Below the pieces are notes generated by a model. The model was given only the letters and a program-made list of their open reading frames with translations. It made no database searches and was not told the origin of the DNA. A stretch of DNA of 64,000 bases, from the NCBI GenBank assembly GCA_000170815.1, contig ABCO01000004.1:248001-312000 (forward strand). Direction: 5' to 3'. The position numbers were made by a program, and so were the translations under genes. Positions 44,837 through 52,974 of this stretch are shown here, piece by piece; within the stretch, counting starts at the first letter, position 1, and every line of letters starts with the position of its first letter. The DNA comes from an unidentified eubacterium SCB49. GTDB lineage: Bacteria; Bacteroidota; Bacteroidia; Flavobacteriales; Flavobacteriaceae.

Positions 44837-45505
44837 ATGTTAGGAGACACATTAAAAATCGCTTTTGGCGAACTTGGTCAAAAAGAAATTAGCGGTAGCA
44901 CACACAACCAACGTATTTTAGAATACCAGGAGATGACTGGTTTAAATTTTGGAAATGATGAAGTTGCTTGGTGTAGCATATTTGCTAATTGGGTAGCATT
45001 ACAAGCTAATTTAGAAATGTCAAACAGTGCCGCCGCCAGAAGTTGGTTAACTGTAGGTAAAAAAACAACTTGGCCACAACCAGGTGATGTTGTTGTTTTT
45101 TGGAGAAATAGCATAGATAGTTGGGAAGGTCATGTTGCATTTTTTTTAGGATATACAAAAAGCAATAAATCTATATACTGCATTGGTGGTAATCAAGACA
45201 ATGAGGTAAATATTAAAACTTTTCCGCTAAATACAATTCTAGAATTTAGAAGTTTAACAGACAATTTAGCTGAAGAAATAACAATCCCGTCGGGCTATCT
45301 AAGAAAAGGAGATAGTAACGAAAACGTAAAAATGCTACAAAAAATACTTCTTAAATTAAATTATTCACCAGGAAGTGCAGATGGTATTTTTGGCTTAAAA
45401 ACAGAGGTTGCACTTAAAGAGTTTCAGGAAGCAAATAACATTACCATAGATGGTATTTATGGGAGTGAAACTAGGCAAGTGTTTGAAAACTTATTAAATA
45501 CTTAA
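44837..45505 (+). CDS. CHAP-like cell-wall hydrolase with peptidoglycan-binding domain, no signal peptide
   Basis: A 222-residue protein with a TIGR02594/CHAP-type papain-like domain (about 1-140) and a PG_binding_1 domain (about 152-220: RKGDSNENVKMLQKILLKLNY ... DGIFGLKTEVALKEFQEANN). The putative nucleophile is the Cys in VAWCSIFANW and the His lies in GHVAFFLGY, so the catalytic core looks intact. There is no signal peptide or membrane helix, so it acts in the cytoplasm only after release or needs another export route. Phage endolysins look like this, but no phage gene is adjacent. The unit ends in a strong terminator. Confidence 0.85.
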   Translation: MLGDTLKIAFGELGQKEISGSTHNQRILEYQEMTGLNFGNDEVAWCSIFANWVALQANLEMSNSAAARSWLTVGKKTTWPQPGDVVVFWRNSIDSWEGHVAFFLGYTKSNKSIYCIGGNQDNEVNIKTFPLNTILEFRSLTDNLAEEITIPSGYLRKGDSNENVKMLQKILLKLNYSPGSADGIFGLKTEVALKEFQEANNITIDGIYGSETRQVFENLLNT

Positions 45506-45565
45506 ATGATCTTTTATAAAAATATCAAGTAACAACATACACTACACTATCATACAACTTTAAAC

Positions 45566-45768
45566 AAAAAAAGGATGCCTCTTATTGAAGCATCCTATTT
45601 TTTTTGGTGTTTAAAGAGCATTCCCCAACAGTCTTTAAACGATTGTCTTACTCTAAGTTTATTTGAAGTGGGTTCCAAATAAAGACACAATTGAAGAGGT
45701 GTAACTCTTAAAGTTGTACCAGCAATTATCTCGCCGATACTTAAGACTAAAAATAAACATCTTATTTA
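45566..45768 (-). ncRNA. Predicted structured non-coding RNA, 6S-like shape
   Basis: A transcription unit of about 200 nt on the minus strand with no convincing protein. From 5' to 3' the RNA forms: hairpin 45762-45767/45751-45756; closing helix GUCUUA/UAAGAC (45742-45747/45645-45650); inside it a branched stem 45723-45727/45689-45693, 45718-45720/45698-45700 and 45712-45715/45703-45706; and a perfect 8-bp hairpin 45676-45683/45658-45665. Outside it lie an 8-bp hairpin 45633-45640/45609-45616 and the terminator hairpin 45592-45598/45574-45580 with a U tract. A closing stem, a large bubble with a side hairpin, and an end stem recall 6S RNA. Homology was not tested. Confidence 0.55.
45574..45607. 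terminator. Bidirectional terminator shared by 44837 gene and the ncRNA
   Basis: Perfect 7-bp stem AGGATGC/GCATCCT (45574-45580 and 45592-45598), with a run of A before it and a run of T after it (45600-45605), so it works on both strands. Confidence 0.85.
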
Positions 45769-45773
45769 TAGGG

Positions 45774-45805
45774 CAAATATATATACTTTCTACATTCCTG
45801 CCAAA
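45774..45805 (-). promoter_or_regulatory. Promoter TTTG-N20-TATATTTG of the ncRNA
   Basis: On the minus strand the -33 TTTG (45802-45805) and the -7 TATATTTG (45774-45781) are both exact and 20 bp apart. The expected start lies at about 45768-45771, directly before the first hairpin of the RNA. Confidence 0.7.
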
Positions 45806-45865
45806 CAAAAAATAAAAATATATGCTTATTTGTATAATAATTGTACTTTTACGCACTAATACGAT

Positions 45866-46099
45866 ATGAATAAAAGAACCAAAGAGTTTATCGTTGCCAT
45901 ACAGAACAAAAAACCTGTATATGGCAACACAAATCTTCATGCCTTTGTAAAAGGCATGAAGGCGATTGAACCTGGTTTTAAAATGCGTGCTACATTAAAG
46001 AAAGATCTAGATCTTCATAATTTTTCTTACTTTATTAATGACGCTGGCGAAGTGTATGAGATTTATAGATATGAAAATCCTGGATATCAAAAAGGGTAA
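45866..46099 (+). CDS. Small protein of unknown function
   Basis: A 77-residue basic soluble protein (MNKRTKEFIVAIQNKKPVYG ...) with no recognised motif. It is divergent from the ncRNA promoter. It begins at ATG 45866, has a plausible mixture of helix and strand (YFINDAGEVYEIYRYENPGYQ), and does not overlap any better gene. A TACTTTTA sequence at 45845-45852 matches 7 of 8 bases of the -7 consensus. A real gene is more likely than not, but coding evidence is limited to composition. Confidence 0.5.
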   Translation: MNKRTKEFIVAIQNKKPVYGNTNLHAFVKGMKAIEPGFKMRATLKKDLDLHNFSYFINDAGEVYEIYRYENPGYQKG

Positions 46100-46569
46100 A
46101 ATATCAAGTGAAACACTATAAGTCGTTTAAAAAATTGAGCATCTAACTCAATAAAATATTTGTGTTTATTTTAAATAACAGAATCTCAAAAAAAGATTCA
46201 AACAATAATTTTCCTATTATTTTTCCTTTAAAAAAACAACCTATCTCACTAGAAACGGATAATTTTATCTAAAATATTAATATCTCAACATATTTATAAC
46301 TATTTGATTTTAAGTAATATATTCATTTTCAAGCAATTACAAACACTTGCAAACGAAAGTAAATAGTTAGTTACCGACTACGATTAGGATGTGATTATAT
46401 GTTTGCAGTGTCGAAAGAAATTAAAAACAACATCAATACATTTCTCTAGACATTTAGATCTGCGGGACGAACCCAAAGACATTATTTAACTAACTGTTTA
46501 AACATTCTGTATACTGAAGTTATTTCAGAAACAAAACATGATACAGGATAGACACAAAAAACAAATATT
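46100..46569. other. 470-bp AT-rich gap without a recognised gene
   Basis: No open frame of note on either strand. An exact -7 element TATGTTTG lies at 46398-46405, 165 bp before ssb, with no good -33 partner; a leader of about 160 nt for ssb would follow. GGGACGAACCC near 46465-46475 is a short inverted repeat without other support. Confidence 0.5.
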
Positions 46570-46902
46570 ATGAACGCACTTAGAAACAAAGTACAGTTAA
46601 TTGGAAGATTAGGTCAAGAACCAGAAATCAAAACATTTGCAGATGGCAATAAAATAGCCAACTTTTCTATGGCTACAGACGATAGCTATAAAGACAAAAA
46701 CGGACAAAAAATTGAGCGTGCTTACTGGCATAATGTGGTAGTAAGAGGTGGCCTTGTAAACGTAGTAGAAAATTATGTGAAAAAAGGACAGGAGATTGCC
46801 ATAGAAGGAAAACTTACCAATAGATCTTGGGATGATAAAGAAGGTAAAAAACACTATGTTACCGAAGTATTTTGCACAGAACTATTAATGTTTGGAAAAT
46901 AG
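46570..46902 (+). CDS. ssb: Single-stranded DNA-binding protein
   Basis: A 110-residue OB-fold protein: NALRNKVQLIGRLGQEPEIKTF at the N-terminus, then ANFSMATDDSYKDKNGQ and YWHNVVVRGG. Only the OB domain is present. The acidic flexible tail with the DDDIPF-type tip that binds partner proteins is missing, so it may be a second, specialised Ssb. It stands alone with a terminator 18 bp downstream. Confidence 0.9.
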   Translation: MNALRNKVQLIGRLGQEPEIKTFADGNKIANFSMATDDSYKDKNGQKIERAYWHNVVVRGGLVNVVENYVKKGQEIAIEGKLTNRSWDDKEGKKHYVTEVFCTELLMFGK

Positions 46903-46920
46903 TCCTTCGGTACAATTTAA

Positions 46921-46952
46921 AAAAAAGGGGTGCGCAAAGGGCCCCTTTTTTT
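46921..46952 (+). terminator. Terminator after ssb
   Basis: Stem AAAAAAGGGG/CCCCTTTTTT with a loop of about 11 bases and a T tract extending past it. Confidence 0.85.
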
Positions 46953-47048
46953 TAAATCTCTCAGGAACCTGAGATTTTTAGTTTCATTTAACATTGTTAA
47001 AATGATTTCTAGCGAATTGGTTTTTATGCTCTTTACATTTAAAATTAC

Positions 47049-47345
47049 ATTACAGTTATAGCATATTCTTATACTTATATTTTAAAGTGTAATGACGAAA
47101 GTTATTATGTAGGTAGCACAAAAGATAGGGGATTTAGATTCTGGCAACATTATAATGGAGTGGGTGGAGAATATACCTCTATGCGGTTACCTATTCAACT
47201 CGTTTATATTGAGTTATTTTCAAGAATAGACTATGCTTTTAAAAGAGAACATCAAATTAAGGGTTGGACTAGAAAAAAGAAAGAAGCACTTATAAATGGC
47301 CAAAACCTTAAAGAATTAGCAAAAAAAGAATTCAAAAAAATATAA
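47049..47345 (+). CDS. GIY-YIG nuclease-like protein without a normal start codon
   Basis: The frame encodes a complete small GIY-YIG domain: YTYILKCND, YYVGSTKDRGFRFWQHYNG, then REHQIKGWTRKKKEALINGQN, the pattern of stand-alone UvrC-N-like proteins of about 90 residues. No ATG, GTG or TTG lies between the upstream in-frame stop (TAA 47040-47042) and the motif. The only late start, GTG 47160, would remove the GIY half. I place the start tentatively at ATT 47049. An ATG in another frame (47029) ends after 11 codons. The gene may be decayed at its 5' end, miscalled, or use a rare start. The recQ ATG follows 10 bp later. Confidence 0.6.
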   Translation: MTVIAYSYTYILKCNDESYYVGSTKDRGFRFWQHYNGVGGEYTSMRLPIQLVYIELFSRIDYAFKREHQIKGWTRKKKEALINGQNLKELAKKEFKKI

Positions 47346-47355
47346 CTTTACCAAA

Positions 47356-49449
47356 ATGCAGACAGACCAATCCACCTCAATAGTATCCCTTCTCAAAACC
47401 CACTTTGGTTATGACTCATTCCGTCCCAACCAAGAAGAGATTATAAACACTGTTTTAGAAGCTAAAGATGTACTAGCCATTATGCCTACTGGTGGAGGAA
47501 AATCATTATGTTTTCAATTACCTGCATTAGCGTTAAACGGAACTGCAATTGTAATTTCTCCATTAATAGCCTTAATGAAAGATCAAGTAGATGCACTTAA
47601 CGCCAATGGCATTTCGGCTGCCTATTACAATAGCACACAACCACAAGAAGAACAAGCTGCTATTCTAGAAAAACTCATTACAAGACAACTTAAACTTATT
47701 TATGTAGCTCCAGAAAGCATTTGGAGTCTCACAAATCATCTTTCTAAAATAGAAATTAACCTCATCGCAGTAGATGAAGCACACTGTATCTCTTCATGGG
47801 GTCACGATTTTAGACCTGCTTACACACAATTAAGCAGATTAAAACAAGAATTTCCAGGTACTCCTATTATTGCATTGACTGCAACTGCAGATCGCGCAAC
47901 GCAAGATGATATTCTTGATCAATTAAAAATTAGCAACGCAAAAAGGTTTGTATCCTCTTTTGATAGACCTAACATATATCTAGATGTACGCCCTGGGCAA
48001 AACAGGATTAATCACATCTATAAATTTTTAAGCTCCAGAGGTTTACAAAGCGGTATTATTTACTGTCTAAGCAGAAAAAGCACAGAAAGCATTACAGCAA
48101 AACTAAAAACTAAAGGCTATGATGCCGCTGCGTATCATGCAGGCCTATCTGCAGAAGACCGTTCTCAAATACAAGAAGATTTTATAAATGATAGAACTCC
48201 TATTATTGTAGCCACTATTGCTTTTGGTATGGGAATAGACAAAAGTAATGTGCGCTGGGTAATCCATTACAATATGCCTAAAAACATAGAAGGATATTAC
48301 CAAGAAATAGGGCGTGGTGGTCGTGACGGCCTTAAAGCAAGGGCACTTATGTTTTATAGCTATGCAGACGTTTTAATGCTTCGGAAATTTGCCGAAGGGA
48401 CGCCCACGCAAGAGTTTCAACTTGCTAAACTTGAACGCATGCAGCAGTTTTCTGAATCTTTAAACTGTAGACGAAAAGCACTATTAAGTTATTTTGGCGA
48501 ACAACTCATTGAAGATTGTGGTAACTGTGACATTTGTAAAAATCCACCTAAATATTTTGATGGTACATTAATCGCTCAAAAAGTTTGTTCTGCAATCGCT
48601 AGAATGAAAGAGCAAGAAGCAATCGGACTCGTAATAGATGTATTACGTGGTTCTCAAAACCAACAAGTATTTGATAAAGGATATCAAAATATTAAAACCT
48701 ATGGTGCTGCAAAAGATATTTCTTGGAAAGACCTACAGCAATATATTATTCAATTATTAAATCAAGGTGTCATTCAAATTTGGTTTCATGAAAAAGGTCG
48801 CTTAGTATTAACTCCACAAGCAAAACAAATACTTTTTGAAGGCAAAAAAATCATGCTTGCCAACTTAGCAAAAGAGAATGCAGAAATAGCCAAACCAAAA
48901 ACGATAAAAACGACACGTACTCGTAAAGACTTATTTGAAAAACTAAGAACCCTTCGTTCTCAACTCGCAGCTGAGCTAGGTGTACCAGCCTACGTTATTT
49001 TTAGTGACGCTAGTCTTAAAGAAATGGAAAACAAAAAACCGCAAACGGTAACACAGTTTTCTGAAATTAGTGGTGTGGGACAAGCAAAACTTGATAAATA
49101 TGCAGCGCCCTTTATAAAAGTAATTACAGATTATTTAGAAACCAAAAAATCAAAAATCACAACACACCAAAAAACTTTTAATTTATTTAAAGAAGGCAAA
49201 ACGGTTTCTGAAATCTCTAAAGAAAGAAATGTTTCTGAGAGTACTATTTTTAGTCATTTAGTAAAAATGCATAAAGAAGGGGCAGAAATAGATTTGCATC
49301 AATTTATTACTCCTGAAGAACTAAAGAAAATTAAAGCAGCTCAAAAAACGTTAGAGAATCCAGATGGACTACGCGTGTATTTTGACCATTTTGAAGAAAA
49401 AATATCATATGACATTTTAAAGCTAGGTCTCTATTTACTTCTAAAATAA
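47356..49449 (+). CDS. recQ: ATP-dependent DNA helicase RecQ
   Basis: 3'-5' DNA helicase for recombination and fork repair. Motif I is MPTGGGKS (43-50), the DEAH box is 140-143 in VDEAHCISSWG, motif VI is QEIGRGGRDG, and the zinc cluster begins at CRRKALLSYFGE and ends CGNCDIC. The RQC and HRDC domains follow (SLKEMENKKPQTVTQFSEISGVGQAKLDKYAAPF), and the C-terminus (about 600-695) carries an extra HTH domain (EGKTVSEISKERNVSESTIFSHL) common in Bacteroidota RecQ. Length (697 aa) fits. Confidence 0.93.
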   Translation: MQTDQSTSIVSLLKTHFGYDSFRPNQEEIINTVLEAKDVLAIMPTGGGKSLCFQLPALALNGTAIVISPLIALMKDQVDALNANGISAAYYNSTQPQEEQAAILEKLITRQLKLIYVAPESIWSLTNHLSKIEINLIAVDEAHCISSWGHDFRPAYTQLSRLKQEFPGTPIIALTATADRATQDDILDQLKISNAKRFVSSFDRPNIYLDVRPGQNRINHIYKFLSSRGLQSGIIYCLSRKSTESITAKLKTKGYDAAAYHAGLSAEDRSQIQEDFINDRTPIIVATIAFGMGIDKSNVRWVIHYNMPKNIEGYYQEIGRGGRDGLKARALMFYSYADVLMLRKFAEGTPTQEFQLAKLERMQQFSESLNCRRKALLSYFGEQLIEDCGNCDICKNPPKYFDGTLIAQKVCSAIARMKEQEAIGLVIDVLRGSQNQQVFDKGYQNIKTYGAAKDISWKDLQQYIIQLLNQGVIQIWFHEKGRLVLTPQAKQILFEGKKIMLANLAKENAEIAKPKTIKTTRTRKDLFEKLRTLRSQLAAELGVPAYVIFSDASLKEMENKKPQTVTQFSEISGVGQAKLDKYAAPFIKVITDYLETKKSKITTHQKTFNLFKEGKTVSEISKERNVSESTIFSHLVKMHKEGAEIDLHQFITPEELKKIKAAQKTLENPDGLRVYFDHFEEKISYDILKLGLYLLLK

Positions 49450-49698
49450 AAAAAACCGCAAAGTTTTCACTAAGCGGCTTCCTCTTCTTCATAATAATAT
49501 TATAAGATAGTAATTGGTTTTAAAAAAAATATAAACTTTATTAACCTTAAATCACATATATAAAAAACCCCATCTTAAAATTACTATTGTAAAAATAAGC
49601 TACAAGGACTACTATAAAAACCAATATGAGAAAAATATGACCTAGTATGTGAGATTTATAAAGAAGATATATATCTTTATTTTTTTATTAAATCCCTT

Positions 49699-51633
49699 AT
49701 GATCACAAGATTTTTTTTCTTCCTAACTTCCTTCCTATTGGTTGTATCTAGTGGCTATTCACAAGACTCCTCAACAGATTACCCAACAAAAAAAGAGCTT
49801 TTAAAGCTCATAAATAAACAAAATATCTCAGCCAAGGATAAAATTAATAATCTTAGAATGTTAGGACAATATTATATGAGTGATCCTAATGATTCTGCCT
49901 CATATTATTTTAACAAAGGGTTATTATTAAGTAAAAAAGAGAAAGATAGTTTTAATGCTATGCGACTTTATAATAGGATGGCTACACTTCAAATTTATTA
50001 TGAAGAAGACCTAGATGCTATTAAATTTACGGACAGTGCTTTTACTTATGCGAATCCAAAAAACCAAAAACATTTTGCAAGCATTGCATATAGTCACCAA
50101 ATAAAAGCTGAAGCACTTTATTATCTAGAAAAAAACGATCTTGCTTTAGAAAATTATCTAGAGGCAAATAAATACCTACTAAAAGACTCTCAAAATGATG
50201 TAACTAAAACATATTTAGCAGAAAATTATTCTGATCTAGCCACCTTATATTTAGAAACCGACAATAAAAAGACCGCACTCGTTTGTATTAATAAATCTTT
50301 AAATCTATCTAAACCCATTAAAGCTTGGTGGGAAGTAGGTGAAGCTTACCAATTTTTATCAAACTATTATTTTGAAGAGGAAGATTATAATCGTGCTAAA
50401 ATCTATATGGACAGCACCAAGACAATGTTTGAGAGAGCAGAGTATCAAGAAGGTGTACAAATAATGAACAAGCATCTCTCTTATATTTATCTTAAAGAAA
50501 AGAAATACAAAAAAGCATTAGACAATTATATACCTCTAATGAAAGAAGATAAAAAACAAGGTGTAATCTTTACTCTTGTTGATGATTATTTATTTTTTAG
50601 CAAAGTCTACACAGAACAAGGAAATGTGCAACAAGCTATTAAATACCTTGACAGCGCAAAATTTGTAGCAAAAGAATCAATAAATCACTTACACACAATA
50701 AACATAAGCCGTCAACAAGCAGAAATTTTTAGGGCACAAAATAAAAATACTGCCGCTATTGGTGAGTTAAAAAACATATTGAATTCTGCTGAAATAAAAG
50801 AATATGCAGAGACTGAAAAAGAAATTACTAAAGAGCTGTATGAATTACACGAGTCGACAAATAATACCGCAGCGACGCTTATGTATTATAAAAGATATAA
50901 CGAGCTAAAGGATAGCTTGAGTGATGCACTTGCAGAAAACAAGTTTAATATCCTACAGTCTGAATTTAATTATAACGAACTTAATTCAAAACTAGAAAGT
51001 CAAGAAGCACAAATTAACTACGCCCTTGAAGAAAGGAAAAGACTTAAGGAACGTAATTTTTTCATCATAGGAGTTTTTGGCCTTCTCGTCGTATTTTTTA
51101 TAATCTATTATTTTAAGCAACGTAAACTAAATAAAGTAAAACGAGAAAATTTATTAGCAAAACAAGAAGTTCTTAATGTAAAACAAAAAGCTTTTGACGA
51201 TGTTGTGGCTTTTAAAAACAAACAAATAACAGATTTTGCCATTCATATTTCAGAAAAAAACGACTTACTTGATAAGATAAAAGAAAGAATGAAAGGCATT
51301 AAAGTTATCAATGATTCACACAAACAGATTGTACAAGACACGATTCACTTTATTAATAGCGATATGGATCAAAATCGTGAAAAAATACAATTATATCAAC
51401 AAGTTAGTGAATCAAACGACTCTTTTAGAGCAAAACTAGATCAACTCTACACAAATCTTAATGAGAAAGAAAAAAAGGTAGCGACAATGTTACGATTAGG
51501 GCAAACCTCTAAACAAATTGCTCTTCAATTAGGTATAAGCTCTGCTAGTGTAGATAATTACAGATATAACCTTCGTAAAAAATTGGAAGTCCCAAAGGGT
51601 AAATCTTTAAAAGTTTTCATTAAAAATATTTAA
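49699..51633 (+). CDS. Membrane-anchored TPR protein with LuxR-type HTH
   Basis: A 644-residue regulator in one polypeptide. It has a signal peptide (about 1-21), TPRs (about 55-400) on the outer side, a coiled coil, a membrane helix near 451-471 (FFIIGVFGLLVVFFIIYYF), another coiled coil (about 475-540), and a C-terminal helix-turn-helix (about 588-640: LNEKEKKVATMLRLGQTSKQIALQLGISSASVDNYR). A LuxR/GerE-type domain next to the membrane implies direct DNA binding or partner binding there. Targets are unknown, and no kinase domain is present. A terminator follows. Confidence 0.87.
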   Translation: MITRFFFFLTSFLLVVSSGYSQDSSTDYPTKKELLKLINKQNISAKDKINNLRMLGQYYMSDPNDSASYYFNKGLLLSKKEKDSFNAMRLYNRMATLQIYYEEDLDAIKFTDSAFTYANPKNQKHFASIAYSHQIKAEALYYLEKNDLALENYLEANKYLLKDSQNDVTKTYLAENYSDLATLYLETDNKKTALVCINKSLNLSKPIKAWWEVGEAYQFLSNYYFEEEDYNRAKIYMDSTKTMFERAEYQEGVQIMNKHLSYIYLKEKKYKKALDNYIPLMKEDKKQGVIFTLVDDYLFFSKVYTEQGNVQQAIKYLDSAKFVAKESINHLHTINISRQQAEIFRAQNKNTAAIGELKNILNSAEIKEYAETEKEITKELYELHESTNNTAATLMYYKRYNELKDSLSDALAENKFNILQSEFNYNELNSKLESQEAQINYALEERKRLKERNFFIIGVFGLLVVFFIIYYFKQRKLNKVKRENLLAKQEVLNVKQKAFDDVVAFKNKQITDFAIHISEKNDLLDKIKERMKGIKVINDSHKQIVQDTIHFINSDMDQNREKIQLYQQVSESNDSFRAKLDQLYTNLNEKEKKVATMLRLGQTSKQIALQLGISSASVDNYRYNLRKKLEVPKGKSLKVFIKNI

Positions 51634-51638
51634 CCAAA

Positions 51639-51672
51639 AAAAAGGTCGCCTTAATTAAATGGCGACCTTTTT
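51639..51672. terminator. Terminator between the TPR-HTH gene and the 51689 gene
   Basis: A perfect 12-bp stem (51639-51650 and 51661-51672) with a 10-base loop and A/T tracts on both sides, serving two convergent genes. Confidence 0.85.
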
Positions 51673-51688
51673 ATATACAACTAAAAAA

Positions 51689-52120
51689 TTACTCTACTGT
51701 AAGTGTGTACTGTGGTGTTTTATTTAATGGACAAAAGTACGTATACGTTCCTTTTGTTAACTTAACAGCTTTAGACGTTTCTTTAGTCCCTTCTTTTACA
51801 GCCTTAGTTACATAGGCATTCTTAATGTGATTTTCAGGATTACTAGCGTCTTTACCTTCTGGTACTAAAACAAGGCCCACATCTGTACCTGCGTTATTAT
51901 TAGTGACTTCAAAAACATACACTCCTTCTTTAAGGGTAAGATCTTTTTGGGTAAACTCTCCTGGAGTTTGCTCTAAAGACACTGTGCTAATATTCATGTT
52001 TTTATGATCTTTCATCATACTTGCCTCTTTTTTCATTTCATCTTTTTTCATCATTTTCTGCGCTTGAGCAGAAAAAGAGAATGATACGGCTACTATTAAA
52101 ATTGCGATTAACTTTTTCAT
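51689..52120 (-). CDS. Exported cupredoxin-like protein
   Basis: A 143-residue exported protein: signal peptide (about 1-20), a Met/Lys/His-rich linker (KMMKKDEMKKEASMMKDHKNMN), then a cupredoxin-like beta sandwich (TLKEGVYVFEVTNNNAGTD ... GTYTYFCPLNKTPQYTLTVE). In blue copper proteins a ligand set of His, Cys, His and Met is expected. Here the Cys is present but the following His is not visible, so type 1 copper binding is doubtful. The Met-rich linker could bind copper instead. The nearby AhpD-like and AraC genes may share its regulation. Confidence 0.75.
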   Translation of the reverse strand: MKKLIAILIVAVSFSFSAQAQKMMKKDEMKKEASMMKDHKNMNISTVSLEQTPGEFTQKDLTLKEGVYVFEVTNNNAGTDVGLVLVPEGKDASNPENHIKNAYVTKAVKEGTKETSKAVKLTKGTYTYFCPLNKTPQYTLTVE

Positions 52121-52142
52121 TATTTATATATTTATTAAGTGA

Positions 52143-52690
52143 TTATACTAAGTTTAAATGTAATTGTTGTACTTCAGGAAAATCATTGGGTACCTGAGTT
52201 GCTTTATGTACGTAATTTGAAATTGTTTTCTCTCCTATTTGTACGATAGCGTCTATATAATTTCCTTTATCAAAATCTGCATTAAAAAAATCTTGTTTAA
52301 TATCACTATTTGCAATACCACGATTTTCTGTTACATCTTTTGCTAATCTAGCTAAGGCATCAAGCTTAAAATCAAAAGAAGCTCTACCTCCTCTAATCTC
52401 TAATATTTGATCATCTGTAAACCATTCATCTTACCAAGAACCGTGTGGGCGCTTAGACAATAAAAACATTGATTTACTTCACTTACAGCTAGGTTAATTA
52501 CTTCACGCTCTTTTGCAGATAATGATGTCTTTGAACCAGAAAATGTTAAGTAATTTTCCAATGCTGTCTCACTGTGTGCATATGCGCCGTATAGGTTAGG
52601 AACAAATCCTAATTTCCCTTTTAAATCATCAAAAATTGCTTGGTTTTTTGGGGATACTTCTTCTCTTTCAAGAACATTAATTGTTGTCAT
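52143..52690 (-). pseudogene. AhpD/carboxymuconolactone decarboxylase-like gene with a 1-nt deletion
   Basis: Codons from ATG 52690 give a clear AhpD-like protein with the CFYCLSAHT site, whose two Cys and His form the peroxidase or decarboxylase centre. After KMNG the frame runs into a stop at 52400. One extra T in the run near 52419 would restore DDQILEIRGGRASFDFKLDA ... and a second half ending at 52143, for about 181 residues. The second half shows a matching helical pattern, so it was coding. The active site precedes the break. It lies 22 bp from a small ORF upstream and near an AraC regulator gene. Confidence 0.8.
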
Positions 52691-52712
52691 TTTTCTATTT
52701 GTTATTTTATTT

Positions 52713-52871
52713 TTAATTCTGAAATGTCATCTGTGACTTTTCTGCATCACAGTAATAATCATGGATGCTTTTTTCTTCACAATGCTGTGCTTTGTCTAAA
52801 TTATTCTCTACTTTTTTTTCTTGCCTAAAAATGTTGATTAGGTTAAATATTGAGGTGTGTGTCGTTTTCAT
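52713..52871 (-). CDS. 52-residue small ORF upstream of the AhpD-like gene
   Basis: An ATG-started frame of 52 codons (MKTTHTSIFNLINIFRQEKK ...) that ends 22 bp before the AhpD-like ATG on the same strand. The C-terminal part holds two Cys and two His (HCEEKSIHDYYC). The upstream region has a CACCTTTG near-match (7 of 8) to the -7 element. No homologue is recognised. It is too short for composition to prove coding, but position and start context support it. Confidence 0.45.
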   Translation of the reverse strand: MKTTHTSIFNLINIFRQEKKVENNLDKAQHCEEKSIHDYYCDAEKSQMTFQN

Positions 52872-52974
52872 AATGCTATGTTTTATTTGTGATACAAAGG
52901 TGCAACTATATGTTACCCTCTTTTAGAGCCAAACTGCCCAACTAATTGTCTATTATTCCTTTTATTTTTTCACA

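Noticed and set aside
45597..45767. An open minus-strand frame of about 57 codons across the ncRNA region
   Set aside because: It has no convincing start codon, and its stop lies in the terminator stem. The promoter, helices and terminator fit an RNA gene better. Conservation of the frame would reopen the question.
46440..46475. A GGTTCG-like sequence on the minus strand suggesting the T-arm of a tRNA
   Set aside because: The flanking bases do not pair as a T-stem, and no acceptor, D or anticodon arm can be formed.
44494..46569. A prophage remnant, suggested by the endolysin-like gene and ssb
   Set aside because: No integrase, structural, terminase or attachment-site signal is present; the two genes alone are insufficient.
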